A stretch of DNA of 24,465 nucleotides, taken from positions 1-24,465 of the forward strand of contig JAKSYS010000801.1 in NCBI GenBank assembly GCA_022925895.1, read 5' to 3'. Each line of letters begins with the position of its first letter. Position 1 is the stretch's first letter. The notes beneath the pieces are model-generated. The model ran no database searches, had not been told where the DNA came from, and saw nothing but the letters and a program-made list of their open reading frames with translations. This document shows, piece by piece, positions 10,023 through 20,960 of the stretch. The DNA comes from Fragilaria crotonensis. Its lineage: Eukaryota; Bacillariophyta; Fragilariophyceae; Fragilariales; Fragilariaceae. The position numbers and the translations under genes are program-made.

Positions 10023-11085
10023 GGTGCAGCTCACGCGTAAGTGGGGCTGTATTGCCTTCACTCGTTACTATCACTTGTGCTTTGCTATCTTTCTCGGTCG
10101 GCTCGTTGATCGCATTGATGTAATTGATATCAATGCAGTTCGATTCGCAACCTAATTTGGCCAAGTTTTCTGAGTTGTTGCCTCTGCTCTCCCTCTGTTG
10201 ACCTTCCCGACTTGCAATTTTTTTGAATGTACACTCGGAGTATTTCTCGCGTCTCGCGTGTGAATCAAGTATTCACCCTACGTGCTCGAGTCAACGCTCA
10301 CCTCTCGTGATGGTCCAAGGTCCAAGTCCCAAGATGCCAAATTTGAACCAAACCAAGAGGACTCGGAGACTCGGAATATAGAGATATGCTCGCGTACAAT
10401 GAATTTTATTCAGGCGAATACAGTAATAGAAATGGTTGGCGAGCCCAACCGTGCCACATCGACAATTCGCAGGCGCGAACGACAGGCTGACGGGCCAGTA
10501 TGAATTATGAATAGCAGTCCGTAATAGCAGGGATTCGTATGGACTAGTTTCGGAGTACTGTACGGGGTACTCCGAGTACTATACTGTACAAATGTATAAA
10601 TCGTAGTACATAGCTCTACTACCGGTAGTTGTCAGTACTCCAGTATCATATATCCCAGTGTATCATATTACTGGAGTACCATTCCTTCACGTACGCTGGT
10701 ACGACAGTAGAGTCCAGAGTGTTATGGAGTACTCCGAGTACAAGATACTGGAATATGATGCTACAGGACTCGAAGTGCTCCGAGAACTTTACTGTCTTCT
10801 GTCTATGTGTGACATGCAGAACATAGATCATCATAGTATGGAACGTGTAAACACTTGTACTGTAGTCCCGTTCTCGAGTACTCCAGTACTGTGCACTTTG
10901 CACCAGGCGCAATACCAGGTAGACGGTACTCGGAGTCTTTGAGTGTCGGTGACTCTGCGGCGATCGATGGGCCGATGGCCGATGGGCCATCCTGCCATCC
11001 TGCAACTACACACGCTGGGGATCAGACAACCTTCTCACGCAAACCCATTCCCTTGGTTCTCAAAGCCCAGCCAATCATCGTCAGT
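10023..11085. promoter_or_regulatory. Divergent TOP1/RPB4 intergenic region, GTAC palindromes
   Basis: No gene was recognised. It separates the divergent starts of TOP1 (10022, minus) and RPB4 (11086, plus), so both promoters should lie here. It contains exact copies of the 13-nt palindrome GTACTCCGAGTAC at 10567-10579 and 10729-10741. Partial copies lie near 10550, 10878 and 10926, among many TACTGGAGTAC-like words. The pattern matches 5040-5760 elsewhere in the window. Calling these regulatory rather than a decayed repeat is inference. Confidence 0.45.
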
Positions 11086-11660
11086 ATGGTACTGGAAGAA
11101 TCGTCGACAGGGGTTAATGAGAATGCTGCAGAGCTGCAGTTTGATCCTGAATTTGAAGACATTCACATTCTGAGCAATGCCCAGGTTGCCATCATTCTTC
11201 AAGCATCTGCCCGTTCGGCGGTCAATCGAGATGAAGAGCTTCATGATGTATACCGAAAGACTCAAAAATACGTCGATAGGTTCAATACGATGACTAATCC
11301 GGAGAAGGAGCACCAAGAATTGGTGGATGAATTGGACAATTTGCAAGAGTATGTCGTTTCCGTCGTTTTGATGTCGACTGTCATGCACTTTTGTAGCAAT
11401 TACGGACTGTCTGGTCACTAACTCGTGCGTCACTCGTGCTTTTCTGTAGAGCCCTGACAACGTTCCGCAAAGAAACGGACGATGGCGAAGAAATGGAACT
11501 GCATTCGTTCGAAGTTGCTTCGTTGATGAATTTAGTGGCTACAGACATGAGCGTCGAAGAAGCCACGGCTCTGATACCATCCCTCAGCCGCTTTCCAGAA
11601 GCTGCGATCGAAGAGATTTTGGAGTTGATTCGAACGACCATGATTCGTATAGTGTCGTAG
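11086..11660 (+). CDS. RPB4: RNA polymerase II subunit RPB4, two exons
   Basis: Exon 1 is 11086-11348, the intron 11349-11449 (GTATGT...CTGTAG, 101 nt, phase 2) and exon 2 is 11450-11660 (stop TAG), giving 157 residues; human POLR2D has 142. The N-terminal part has FDPEFEDIHILSNAQVAIIL. The C-terminal HRDC-like part has LHSFEVASLMNLV and EEATALIPSLSRFPEAAIEEIL, closely matching the signature LHxFExAxLxNL...EExxxLIPSL of Rpb4. RPB4 pairs with RPB7 to form the polymerase II stalk, which acts in initiation, RNA exit and mRNA fate in the nucleus. ATG 11086 was chosen because family similarity starts shortly after it; the upstream open frame has no similarity. There are no frame problems. Confidence 0.92.
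11349..11449 (+). other. RPB4 intron
   Basis: GTATGT donor and TTTCTGTAG acceptor. Splicing restores NLQ-EALTTFRKE across the junction. Unspliced reading reaches a stop at 11419-11421 and would cut the conserved C-terminal domain off. Confidence 0.9.
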
Positions 11661-12211
11661 GGGAAACGATCGGAATACGTTGAGAGCAAAACAAATACCA
11701 CTTTAATACAGCAGTACTATTGACGACGAAGGCCTCAGCGTTCGCTGTGAAACAAGGACGGATGAAGCGGATAGAATCTGGTTAAACATCATCCCTGCAT
11801 ATTCTTAAGTCGGTAGTGGATGCTGCTGTTTGACCTTCGCGTCGTCCTGCACTACTTTGTATGAAATTCACTTTGCCTTGTTCTGGGGTCTGGTAGTCTA
11901 GACTGGAGGCTACTCGTAGAGTAGTTCATTCGAATGGTTTCAATGAGGCCTGCGACCCACCTTTTGCTTGCACCTTAGGACTTCAGTGTGTTAAACAACT
12001 ATAACAGTAGAGAGGACGGCATCGCTCTGAAGTAAAGGTAGGTACTCCTTGTGCCCCAAGGTTAATTCCGTCAAATCCGTGATGCTGTCCTAAATGTCCG
12101 ACTGTACGTCGGTCGTTTCGCCATGGCCACTGAAACTGAAAAGTGAAAAAAATCATGGATGTCAAGCATAATTCATGATTCACTTCACCATCGGACTGTG
12201 ACAATTGCACC
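11661..12211. other. Intergenic, nothing recognised
   Basis: About 550 bp between the end of RPB4 and the start of the small charged protein. No open frame with protein-like character, no RNA gene and no strong repeat was seen on either strand. It presumably contains the RPB4 3' end and the promoter of the next gene. Confidence 0.5.
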
Positions 12212-12691
12212 ATGCCAAGCACCACCACGAAAACGAAGCGAACCAAGCGTCCTGATGCACGTCCAAATGGAAAGCGCAGGCGAAAGGAACATCAGGCCGA
12301 GGCTGAAAAGGATCGTCTGGAACGAGTGGCCAAGAACGAGGCCAAGGGTAAAATTGTGGCTGTACCGCGCCTTGCCAAACTGCCTGCGGTCCCTGCTGCG
12401 GATGACGACGTGAAAGGAGGCGACGCCGCGACCAAGGGCCAAACATTACGGAAGGAGTCGAAAGCTCCAGTAGAAAGCAGAGTGCGTGCTCTGCATAAGA
12501 TACTTCGGCAGATTCAAGCTCTTGAAGAGAAGGAGAAAAATGGCGAGAAACTCGACGATGCCCAAAAGCTCAAGGTTGCTCGATTTGATGCGGTGATATC
12601 AGAGCTTGAGGAACTCCAGAACGTGGAAGAGGAGTCAGAAAGCGATAAAGATGAGGATGATGACGGAGAAAGCGATGCCGACGAACAATAA
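12212..12691 (+). CDS. Small charged protein with PYM/eIF2A-like C-terminal helix
   Basis: A single-exon frame of 159 residues from ATG 12212 to TAA. The N-terminus is strongly basic (KRTKRPDARPNGKRRRKE), then a Lys/Glu helix, a linker, and at about residues 92-135 a helical segment RALHKILRQIQALEEKE...GEKLDDAQKLKVARFDAV, followed by an acidic tail rich in Asp/Glu/Ser. That segment resembles the C-terminal ribosome-binding helix shared by PYM (the Y14-Magoh partner) and eIF2A (LRQIExLxxxxxxGexLxxxQxxKxxR). The N-terminal Mago-binding motif of PYM is not clearly present, so it may be a divergent PYM or another protein with this helix. The reading frame is well supported; the function is tentative. 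Confidence 0.6.
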   Translation: MPSTTTKTKRTKRPDARPNGKRRRKEHQAEAEKDRLERVAKNEAKGKIVAVPRLAKLPAVPAADDDVKGGDAATKGQTLRKESKAPVESRVRALHKILRQIQALEEKEKNGEKLDDAQKLKVARFDAVISELEELQNVEEESESDKDEDDDGESDADEQ

Positions 12692-12969
12692 GGTTATCGC
12701 TCGGGATTTTTATACACGTCTAATGATCGACTTGCCAACACGTGATCGAGAATAATTCTATCCTTGATGTGTCAAAGAAGTGTTACAGATGAAGAATGCA
12801 CTGGGGTTGCTTCACCTTGTAAACTACCACCTTAATATTCAGCTACAGAAATGTGCGGCGTTGAATTGGGCGCAAGCACTGATACGTGTCATCTACAGAT
12901 TTGCCTTCTTCTAGGTTAATAACAATAGCGTTCCTCCGGCCATGAGCAGTACAGCTGTATGGGCTACAA

Positions 12970-13749
12970 TCACATACTGCTAATGATTTCGAGCGCGCGC
13001 TTCATCTCATTCGGCGGCGCCAGGGTCAAGTACTTGTCCATGGTTGTCTTGCACGCCTTGGCATATCCAAGAAGGTCCTCGTTGCTTTCGTTTGGGGCTT
13101 TCAACAAGTAATCCAATTCCACTTGCAAGTTTTCAATATTGTTGAGTAAATCGTTACGCAACAGGTAAGCCAATGTCTGATCTGTCTTGGGGACGGCGCC
13201 CCCACCCAAATAGACATTGGCGCGATCGGGATCACTGTAATAAATGTTGTCGCCGTAGGCATTGAACATTTTCTTAAAGGCAATCTTTTCGTACTTTGGT
13301 TGTGAGAGAATCTCTCTTGCGGCCAGGTAGGATTCTATCTTACTTCCGTCTGCAACAAGATCATTGATCTTATTGATATCATTCGACATTTCAACGATTG
13401 GTACCAATAATTGAGGGTAGGCTTCCACCTTGCCTTTGTTTCCGGCATCTCCCTTTTCGAGTTCCCCGTTATACTTGATATTGTCAGCAAAATCTTGATC
13501 CCAGATGCGAATCTGTTCCAACACTGAATTTGTCAGGGGATTTGGCCGGAATAGTTCGTCTTTGGCCAGTGCGGCAGTCGGTGCCAAAGACAGGGTCGCT
13601 AGGACCGAAGCGAGTGCAGATCGGCGACTTGTTGTGGCATGTAATTCCCAGCAACATCCTTCTCGTTTGGTGACAGAGCAGCTGGCGGGAGAAGTGAAGC
13701 CAACAGTATGATCAACAACGAGGGCAAGCGCCAACACAGAGAGATTCAT
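12970..13749 (-). CDS. PsbQ/Psb31-like thylakoid lumen protein
   Basis: A 259-residue protein from ATG 13749 to TGA. The presequence is tripartite. A signal peptide (1-17) ends before Phe18 in VGFTSP, the diatom plastid-import signature. A short transit region follows. Then a thylakoid-transfer peptide carries twin arginines (42-43), a hydrophobic core and an ALA cleavage site at 60-62, which suggests Tat export to the lumen. The mature part is mainly helical with conserved features of the diatom extrinsic PSII protein group (DQDFADNIKYNGELEKGD, DPDRANVYLGGGAVP, ELDYLL, YLTLAPP), a four-helix-bundle family stabilising the oxygen-evolving complex. I cannot separate PsbQ' from Psb31 from memory. 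The copia element begins only 111 bp upstream of its start. Confidence 0.78.
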   Translation of the reverse strand: MNLSVLALALVVDHTVGFTSPASCSVTKREGCCWELHATTSRRSALASVLATLSLAPTAALAKDELFRPNPLTNSVLEQIRIWDQDFADNIKYNGELEKGDAGNKGKVEAYPQLLVPIVEMSNDINKINDLVADGSKIESYLAAREILSQPKYEKIAFKKMFNAYGDNIYYSDPDRANVYLGGGAVPKTDQTLAYLLRNDLLNNIENLQVELDYLLKAPNESNEDLLGYAKACKTTMDKYLTLAPPNEMKRALEIISSM

Positions 13750-13854
13750 TTCTAAGAGTTAAAAATGAACGACTCTGTAACGCCGTCGACTACATGCTCA
13801 TGGTGACGAGTTATGACTGACTCATTCACGTTGTCGACTCTGACGGCCAAACTG

Positions 13855-13859
13855 GTTTT
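13855..13859. repeat. Candidate target-site duplication, left copy (GTTTT)
   Basis: GTTTT directly precedes the 5' LTR and the same five bases follow the 3' LTR at 21261-21265. Five bp is the usual copia TSD length. T-rich sequence makes a chance match possible. Confidence 0.55.
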
Positions 13860-14159
13860 AGTTGATGTATATGAGCTGCGTCGCTCCATCTAGTTACGTA
13901 CTGTACTACAGTTACTGTGATGGGCTACTTGCTACGGCTTGACGGTTTGGATTTCTACTCGTGACATCATCACGTTCATTTTTTGAATCCCGCCCTTTCT
14001 TTGGCAATCGGCGCCACACTTCAAAATAGAATCATAATTCCGGAAACTAGTAACATTGCTTGCTATTGACCGTCTTTGCTTCTATTGAGTAGCAACCCTT
14101 TGAGACCATCCTCCCTTACATCGGTAAGCTGTCTCTCTCTTCGTTGTATTACAACGAGT
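13860..14159 (+). repeat. 5' LTR of the copia element
   Basis: 300 bp, base-for-base the same as 20961-21260 when read side by side; base 14160 also matches but is assigned to the primer-binding site. It contains the element promoter and polyadenylation signals in principle, but no clear TATA box was identified. Confidence 0.93.
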
Positions 14160-14173
14160 GGTTATGAGCCCAA
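14160..14173 (+). other. Primer-binding site, initiator tRNA-Met half-tRNA type
   Basis: GGTTATGAGCCCA begins immediately after the LTR. It is complementary to the anticodon-loop region of initiator tRNA-Met (GGGCTCATAACC), as in Drosophila copia, where an internal 5' half of the tRNA serves as primer. It is not complementary to the tRNA 3' CCA end. Exact pairing length would need the host tRNA sequence. Confidence 0.65.
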
Positions 14174-14243
14174 GACGACTGTCTGTTTATTGAAACAAGA
14201 TAAGCAACTCATCACGTGATCCTATTTTAGTTGATCTTCCACC

Positions 14244-17200
14244 ATGACAACTGTGATCGATCCTCCAAAACGTGGAGGCATTCATCCCCAGTTTGGAAGG
14301 TTCATCGGTGGCGCCAAGCTCAATGACTCGTATGAGACTATCGGCGGAAATGGAGCTAGTTTGTACCGATTCTCGACGCAGCGGCGCCATGAGAAGACCA
14401 TCGCTTCGATCGAGAAGACGCTGATCGATACCCGTGATTCTACTACCGGCATCAAGTTCAATGGGACGCTCGAGCCAGGAAAGGACCGCCCATCGGAGAT
14501 TGGTAAAGAACGCTTTATCACTCTGTTGAAGAAACGTGTTACCGAACACGGTCAGCAGACGTTCTACCACATCAAGGACACGGACGGCAAAGTTGTCGAC
14601 TTGTTTGAACACGCCCATCGGTTCAAGCTTGACTTTGTGGTTGCAGAACATGAGAGGCGCATGCAGGACAACGAGTTGCATGAGTCATACGACAGCATTG
14701 AGCGCGATGATTGTCAGTTGTCTCGCGGAGTCGTGGAATCCTTCTTTTCCGAATCCTTCCAGGAGAAGATTGAAGTCCGGTTTAGCCATCGCGAAGATTT
14801 CGAAACGCTTCCCGGATCTTGCCTTTTCATGATGGCACTCGAGACTTGTAACGCCTCCGTCTTTCATGATGTCGAGGGCGCCAAGAAGAAGTTGGAGGCT
14901 TTGGACCTTAATTCTTACCCTGGAGAAAACGTCACCGATCTCGCTGGTGAGGCTCAGCGATTACTGAAGATTATGGCCGGTGCCTACGCTGTCCCAGTGA
15001 ACACCGGTTCGACATTGCTGATGAAGCTCACGCACACGTCCAGTGAGATTTTCAATCGAAAAATCTTTGCCCTCCTCGACGAAGTCATGACTCGAGTCCG
15101 AGTACGAACTCACGGATCCTCGTCTGTTTGTCAAGGATGCGAACCATAAGAAGTATGGACCTCTGGCCCTCATCGCTACCATCCAAGCGTCGCATGGCAT
15201 GCTATTGAGTCAGCAGCGCTGGCCAGCATTGGCAGCCTTGCCCCAAAGCAACAACTCCTCCGTATCCACCGGTGGATCTTCCGGAACGGGCCCTGCATCA
15301 CTCAACGGGCGCAAGTGTTACCGTTGCCAAGGCGATCATCTGGTGAAAGACTGCCCTGTTCCAGCGCCAGCGGACGGCACGGGTTCAACAGCTAGCGGCG
15401 CTGGCACACAACGTCAGAAGTCTCCCCTTGCAGCTTGGAAATACATCAAACCGAGTGATGTAACGGTTCCTCGTGTCGACGCAAATGGGAAGACGTGGAA
15501 ATTTTGTACGAAGTGCAAGTGTCGCGCTACGCAATCGATTGGCATCTACCAGTTGAGCCATTGGGACTCAGAACATGTGGACAATTATCGACGTCCAGGA
15601 GGTATGCCGGCTGCGAATCCGGCATCCACGGGTGACACTTCTGCGGCCCCACCGGAAGTGCCTGTTGCCACTTCATCTACTGCCCCGCAGAGTAATCTTA
15701 CGTCTGTTTCGAACCCCAATCCTATTCCCCCTGGACCTCCCGACGTCACCGTTCGTCCTGTCGATCTTTCCGATGATGCTCACGATATGGATCAACTCGA
15801 GTTTACTGGCATGTGGTGTGCATCTGTCGATGATACGACCATCTCAGCCGCTGCCATGTTTCATGCTCAGTTATACTGTTCTCTCGTGGACTCTCCAGCT
15901 GATGCCGATGCCACGATTACCTTGACTAGGGTGGCGACGTCTGTCTTCGAGAGGGAGAGTGTTCCCGCATTGCTCGTTGAAACGGTTGTCGAAGACGTGA
16001 CTTGCGATGATGGTGCCGATGATGATGACATTACGGTTGTGACCATGTTTCCTGACCTCAGGAGTAACGACTTGCCCGTTGAAATGGTTCCCGATGATGT
16101 GAGTTGCACCGACAGCGACGATGATGACGATATCACTGTCGTGACGATGTTTCCCGACCCCGATCGCGCTGATCACAATGACGCCGATAATGCGGATTAT
16201 CCATCCACCGACGACGATGATGACAACTCCTTCTATAGTGAGGACGGTTCGAATGGTGAGGACGGTTCGAATGGCGACGCGGACGACGAGGAGGATTCAT
16301 ACTACGATGATCCATGGTCCACTCTTTCTGCTGCTGTTCGCTACGACCTCGAGCACCCACCGATTGATGACTTCTATGATGCTTCGGACGTCGCACTCCC
16401 TGTTACGGTTTACAAAGGCATCGAATTCTTTGATCCAATTGAACCTCCGCTCATTTCTCCCATTTGGTTTCGTCCTCGACCGGAACATTGGTTTTTTCGC
16501 TGGGCTAAGAACCGTTTGTTCTGGGCAACAACTGTGTTTTGGGACACCATCGCCCACTTTGTTGCTCCTCCGCCACCATTATTACGTCGTATTCGCCGTC
16601 GTCGCAGCCCTATTACTGTTCCAGCCTATCCCAAGGCGTGGATGCTCCTGACGAGCTGCTTGATGCTTGGACTGGATGCATTTCGCGGGAATGTCCCACC
16701 GTTCCCGATTCAGAGCCCGATGTCGTTCATCGACCATGCCGTTACCTGCGGACAGGCGTCATATGAGCGTATTGAACGCCTTGAGGAACTCGTTGTTCTC
16801 AATCCAGGAACATTTCTACAATATCAGGCTTGGCAGTATCGTTTGATCAGCCAGATCTTGGAGGCCAGGAACCCACCGGTTCTTGAACCCACCATCGACG
16901 TTGATTCGGAAGAATTCTTTGATTCCTACGAACAGGAACCAAAGGAAACTGGCGAGCACTTCTTTGATGCTATGGAAACAGAAGAGCAAGGCACGGATGT
17001 CGCAAAATTTGATCCGTTCGCTGTGCACGAACTGACCCACAATCCAACAACGATCAACTGCATCACTCAGTCTGTGACAGCGGAACTTCTACTCGATAGC
17101 CAACAGGGACTCAACGGACCAACTGTGCTTCATCAAGGTCTCTCAAGTGCAGCATTTCAGATGCTGGCAGCTGACCCTCACGCGTTTATGAGCATAGGAG

Positions 17201-20200
17201 GAGAGACACGCAAGCCTGTGATTTTTGACACAGGCGCATCCCTCGGAATCACTTACGACAAGGAGGATTTTGACGGACCTCTCACGATTCCAGAGGGAGA
17301 TTTGCGCCTTGGGGGCATGGCACAAGGACTGAGAATTGAAGGAGTCGGACCAGTCAGTTGGACCTTTCGAAATCCCGACGGTAGCGAGATGAAGATCAGG
17401 TCGCAATGCTATTTTGTTCCCGAAGCCAAGGTTCGTCTGATCAGTCCCCAACGGCTATTCAACAAGAGCAAGGGTGTTACTGGCAAGTTTGAAGGAGATG
17501 AAGACACGTTTACATTGCACTTTGATGGAGGTCATCAGTTGATTGTCGAGTATGACAGCCGGAATCACCTTCCAATTGGATACGCCAGAGTCGGTGACGA
17601 TGTACCGCCCTCGATTGATCCACAAGCAAACCTCACATTGTTTGATGACACGAATCAGAACGTTACGGCCGGACATCGTCTTCTCATGAATTGGCATAGT
17701 CGGTTCGGACATTTGAATTTCCCAGCTGTGCAACGCATTCTCCGTCAGTTTCCTTTCGTCTCAGTCAAATTTGCAGCGGCATCAAAATGTGACTTGACCG
17801 ATTTTCGCTGCGAGATTTGTCAATATGCCAAAGCTTATCGCCGTACCACTCACGGAAAACGAACTCAAGTCAACGAAGAGCGTGACGGTTCACTCGCGCA
17901 GAACACCTCGGACCCGGCACCCGCGTTTCGGTCGATCACTTCGAATCTCGACTTCTCGGTCGCACCCGCGATTCGTATGGAAAGCCATCGTCAGATAAAT
18001 ACAAAGGAGGCTGCATTTTTGTGGATCATGGGACAGGGTATTTACATGTGGAACATCAGTTGGGGTTCTCCGCCGTCGAGACGATCCGCGCCAAACAGAG
18101 TTTTGAAAATATGGCTTTCGAACATGGTGTAGTGACACAGTCATATTTGACTGACAGTGGCGCTTTCAAGGCAAACTCATTTGTTCAGCACATTCGGGAG
18201 CACGGCCAGCAGATTCACTACTGTGGCACGAACGCTCATCATCAGAACGGAATAGCGGAGCGATCAATTCGCACTGTATCGAATATGGCCCGTGCCATGC
18301 TGCTTCATTCTGCGGCTCACTGGAAAAACGGTGTTGATAGTTCTCTGTGGCCAATGGCGGTCTCGTACGCTGTCTACGTATATAATAACACGCCAAATGC
18401 ACAAAATCTGTGTCCTGCGGATTTGTTTACTGGAAGTACGGTTCCACGTCATCGCCTACGTGACCTTCATACATGGGGATGTCCTGTATATGTTTTGGAT
18501 CCATCGTTGCAGGCCGGCAAAAAGCTACCTCGATGGGAACCCCGATCTCGCAGGGGTGTCTTCGTGGGTCTCAGCACTATTCATTCAAGTGAAGTTCCGT
18601 TGATCCTTAACCTTGCCACTGGGAGTATCACTCCACAGTATCATGTGGTGTTTGATGACCGGTACTCGACTGTTACATCTATTGGCAGTGATGACGACCC
18701 TCCCTCCGATTGGGATGACCTATGTTTGGACAACTCTCTTTATGTGCCTACCGATACCGCGCCGGACACTCCTGTTCACCTTCATGACGATTGGCTCACC
18801 GATGCCGAACGCGAAGTCAAGTACCGCGACCTCCAACGTCAAGATCGTGTGCGTAATCTGCAACATCCGCAGCCATCAACACCGACCAGTCTACTTGTTC
18901 CTTCGGCACAGCCTCCAAGCCACACATCTTCAGAGGGAGATGTTCCACCCATCGCCCCTACTACTGCTACTCAGCAGCAAACTCTACCTAAGTTTGTCTC
19001 TGTCGCTCCCGAACCTCTCTCGGGCGTCTGTTCTGGTCCTGTGATGGGACCTGACGTCGTTACATCTGACTCCACGGTTGATCAGAGTCTTCGTCGCTCT
19101 ACTCGTGCTACAAAGGAACATTTCAATCAACAAAGTATATTGACGAAGCCTATCTTACGTCTTTTGATCGTATCGCACAATGCGATTCCTACACGACTCA
19201 TCTCGTATCTCGCCGAGATTTCGACGTGCTGCGATACGGGGATTGAAAACGTTGTTGATCCGCGTGCATACGCCGCCAAGACCCCTGGATCTGACCCCGA
19301 CATGCCCACTTTCCATCAAGCTGTGAATGGCGAGCATGCTGAAGAATGGATCAGAGCGATGCAGCTGGAGGTTGAGACGTTGGTCCAGCAACGTACCTGG
19401 ACGATGGTTCCGCGAACGGCTAAAATCAACGTTTTGAAGAGCACCTGGGCGTTTAAGTTGAAGCGCCTTCCCGATGGAACTCCATCGCTTCAAAAGCTCG
19501 TTTCTGCGCCCGCGGGACTTGCAAAAAGGGAGTTGATTTCTTCGACACCTACGCTCCAGTTGTCCAATGGTCCACTATTCGACTTCTGCTTAGCACCGTT
19601 CTGACTGAAGGATGGGCGACGCGGCAGGTGGATTACACAAATGCTTTCGCACAGGCAAATTTGAATGAAGAAGTTTACTTGGAGTTCCCGAAGATGTTCG
19701 CTCCCAAGTCTCGTTCTAACGTCGTGTTGAAGCTCATCAAGAGTTTATATGGCCTCCGACAGGCGCCCCGTACGTTCTTTGAAAAACTTCGAGATGGCTT
19801 ATTGGAACGTGGCTATACTCAATCTCAGAACGATCCCTGCCTGTTCATGAAGGATGGTATTCTTTGCGTTGTATACGTGGACGACACGATATTTGCCGGG
19901 GCTGACTCATCCATTCTTGAAGAAGAAATTCGTGCCTTAGGAGTTAGTGACACCGAGCAACGACATTCGTTCCAACTCCGCAACGAAGGCGAAGTTGGCG
20001 CTTTTCTCGGTATCCAGATCACCAAGACCGGCAAGCGTACGTTTTCGTTACTTCAAACCGGACTGATCTCGAAGGTACTCACCACGGCAAGCATGTCCGA
20101 CTGTAACGGCGTGTCCACCCCAACTGGTAACTCGCCAGTCGGAAGTGATACAGACGGTGCACCATTTGCCGAATCTTGGCAATACCGAACTGTGATCGGC

Positions 20201-20941
20201 ATGTTGATGTATCTGGCGGCCAATACTAGACCGGACATCGCATTTTCGGTGCATCAGGCGGCTCGGTTTTCTCATGCACCGCGCCAGTCGCATGCTGTGG
20301 CGGTGAAACGGATTCTGCGCTATCTCAAAGCAACTCAGGACAAAGGTCTTATCATGTCACCAACGGATGACAGAAGGGTTGATTGTTATGTTGACGCAGA
20401 CTTCGCTGGAGCGTTCGCCGTCGAAAATCCTCAAGATCCCATGTCAGTCAAGTCTCGAACTGGGTACGTCATTATGTATCGCGGTAGTCCGCTCTTTGGG
20501 TCTCAAGATGCAGACTCAAGTGGCGCTGTCGACGATGGAAGCAGAATACGTGGCATTGTCCCAATCTATGCGTGATTTGATTCCAATTCGTCAGATCTTG
20601 CAGGAGATCATGACCACTGTATTCAAAGTTGCACCTACCATTACGTACCGTTCTCTCTCTAAGGCCTTTGAGGAAGTCAAGGCTGGATCCATCTCTTCCA
20701 ATATCGAGCAGTCCACCGTCTATGAGGACAATCATGCCTGCTTGAAGTTTGCTCTGCATGCTCAGCTGAGCCCACGCACTAAGCACATCGGCATTCCGTA
20801 TCATTGGTTTCGCTCAAGGTCGAAAGTCTGGACATTCAGATTGAAGCCATTCCCACAACCAAACAGTTAGCCGACCCGTTTACAAAAGGGCTTGCTCAGG
20901 CTCCCTTTGAGATGTTTCGTATGGCTTTGATGGGATGGTGA
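14244..20941 (+). CDS. gag-pol: Copia gag-pol polyprotein, frame-disrupted
   Basis: Starts at ATG 14244 (ACCATGACA) and ends TGA 20939-20941 (upstream of the purine tract). In order: gag (14244 to about 15300); variant CCHC knuckle CYRCQGDHLVKDC (about 15316-15354) and a second Cys/His cluster (about 15508-15572); a long acidic/hydrophobic spacer; aspartic protease DTGAS (17227); HHCC pre-integrase region (HSRFGH...CEIC, about 17695-17825); integrase catalytic residues in VDHF, LTDSGAF and GIAERS; reverse transcriptase with YVDD at 19874-19885; RNase H with YVDADFAG, STMEAEY and EDNHACL. Frame changes near 15089-15099, 17913, 19489, 20495-20506 and 20816 are each explained by one or two missing bases in short runs. 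With identical LTRs this argues for an otherwise intact element with sequence errors, but genuine inactivation is possible. Confidence 0.92.
15979..16161 (+). repeat. Internal 102-bp-spaced acidic repeat in the gag-pol spacer
   Basis: Two diverged units (about 15979-16059 and 16081-16161) encode ETVVEDVTC...DDDDITVVTMFPD and EMVPDDVSC...DDDDITVVTMFPD, followed by further Asp/Glu-rich sequence to about 16310. The DNA differs at many third positions, so this is an old protein-level duplication and not an assembly artefact. Confidence 0.8.
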
Positions 20942-20951
20942 CTCTCGGGTT

Positions 20952-20960
20952 GAGAGGGAG
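20952..20960 (+). other. Polypurine tract
   Basis: GAGAGGGAG lies just before the 3' LTR and after the pol stop, the expected place for plus-strand priming. Confidence 0.7.

Noticed and set aside
10646-11013. Minus- and plus-strand frames in the TOP1-RPB4 gap
   Set aside because: Composition follows the palindromic repeats; the plus frame only becomes protein-like after ATG 11086.
15867-16396. Antisense frames rich in Ser or His/Arg opposite the gag-pol spacer
   Set aside because: They mirror the acidic GAT/GAC-rich coding repeat on the plus strand.
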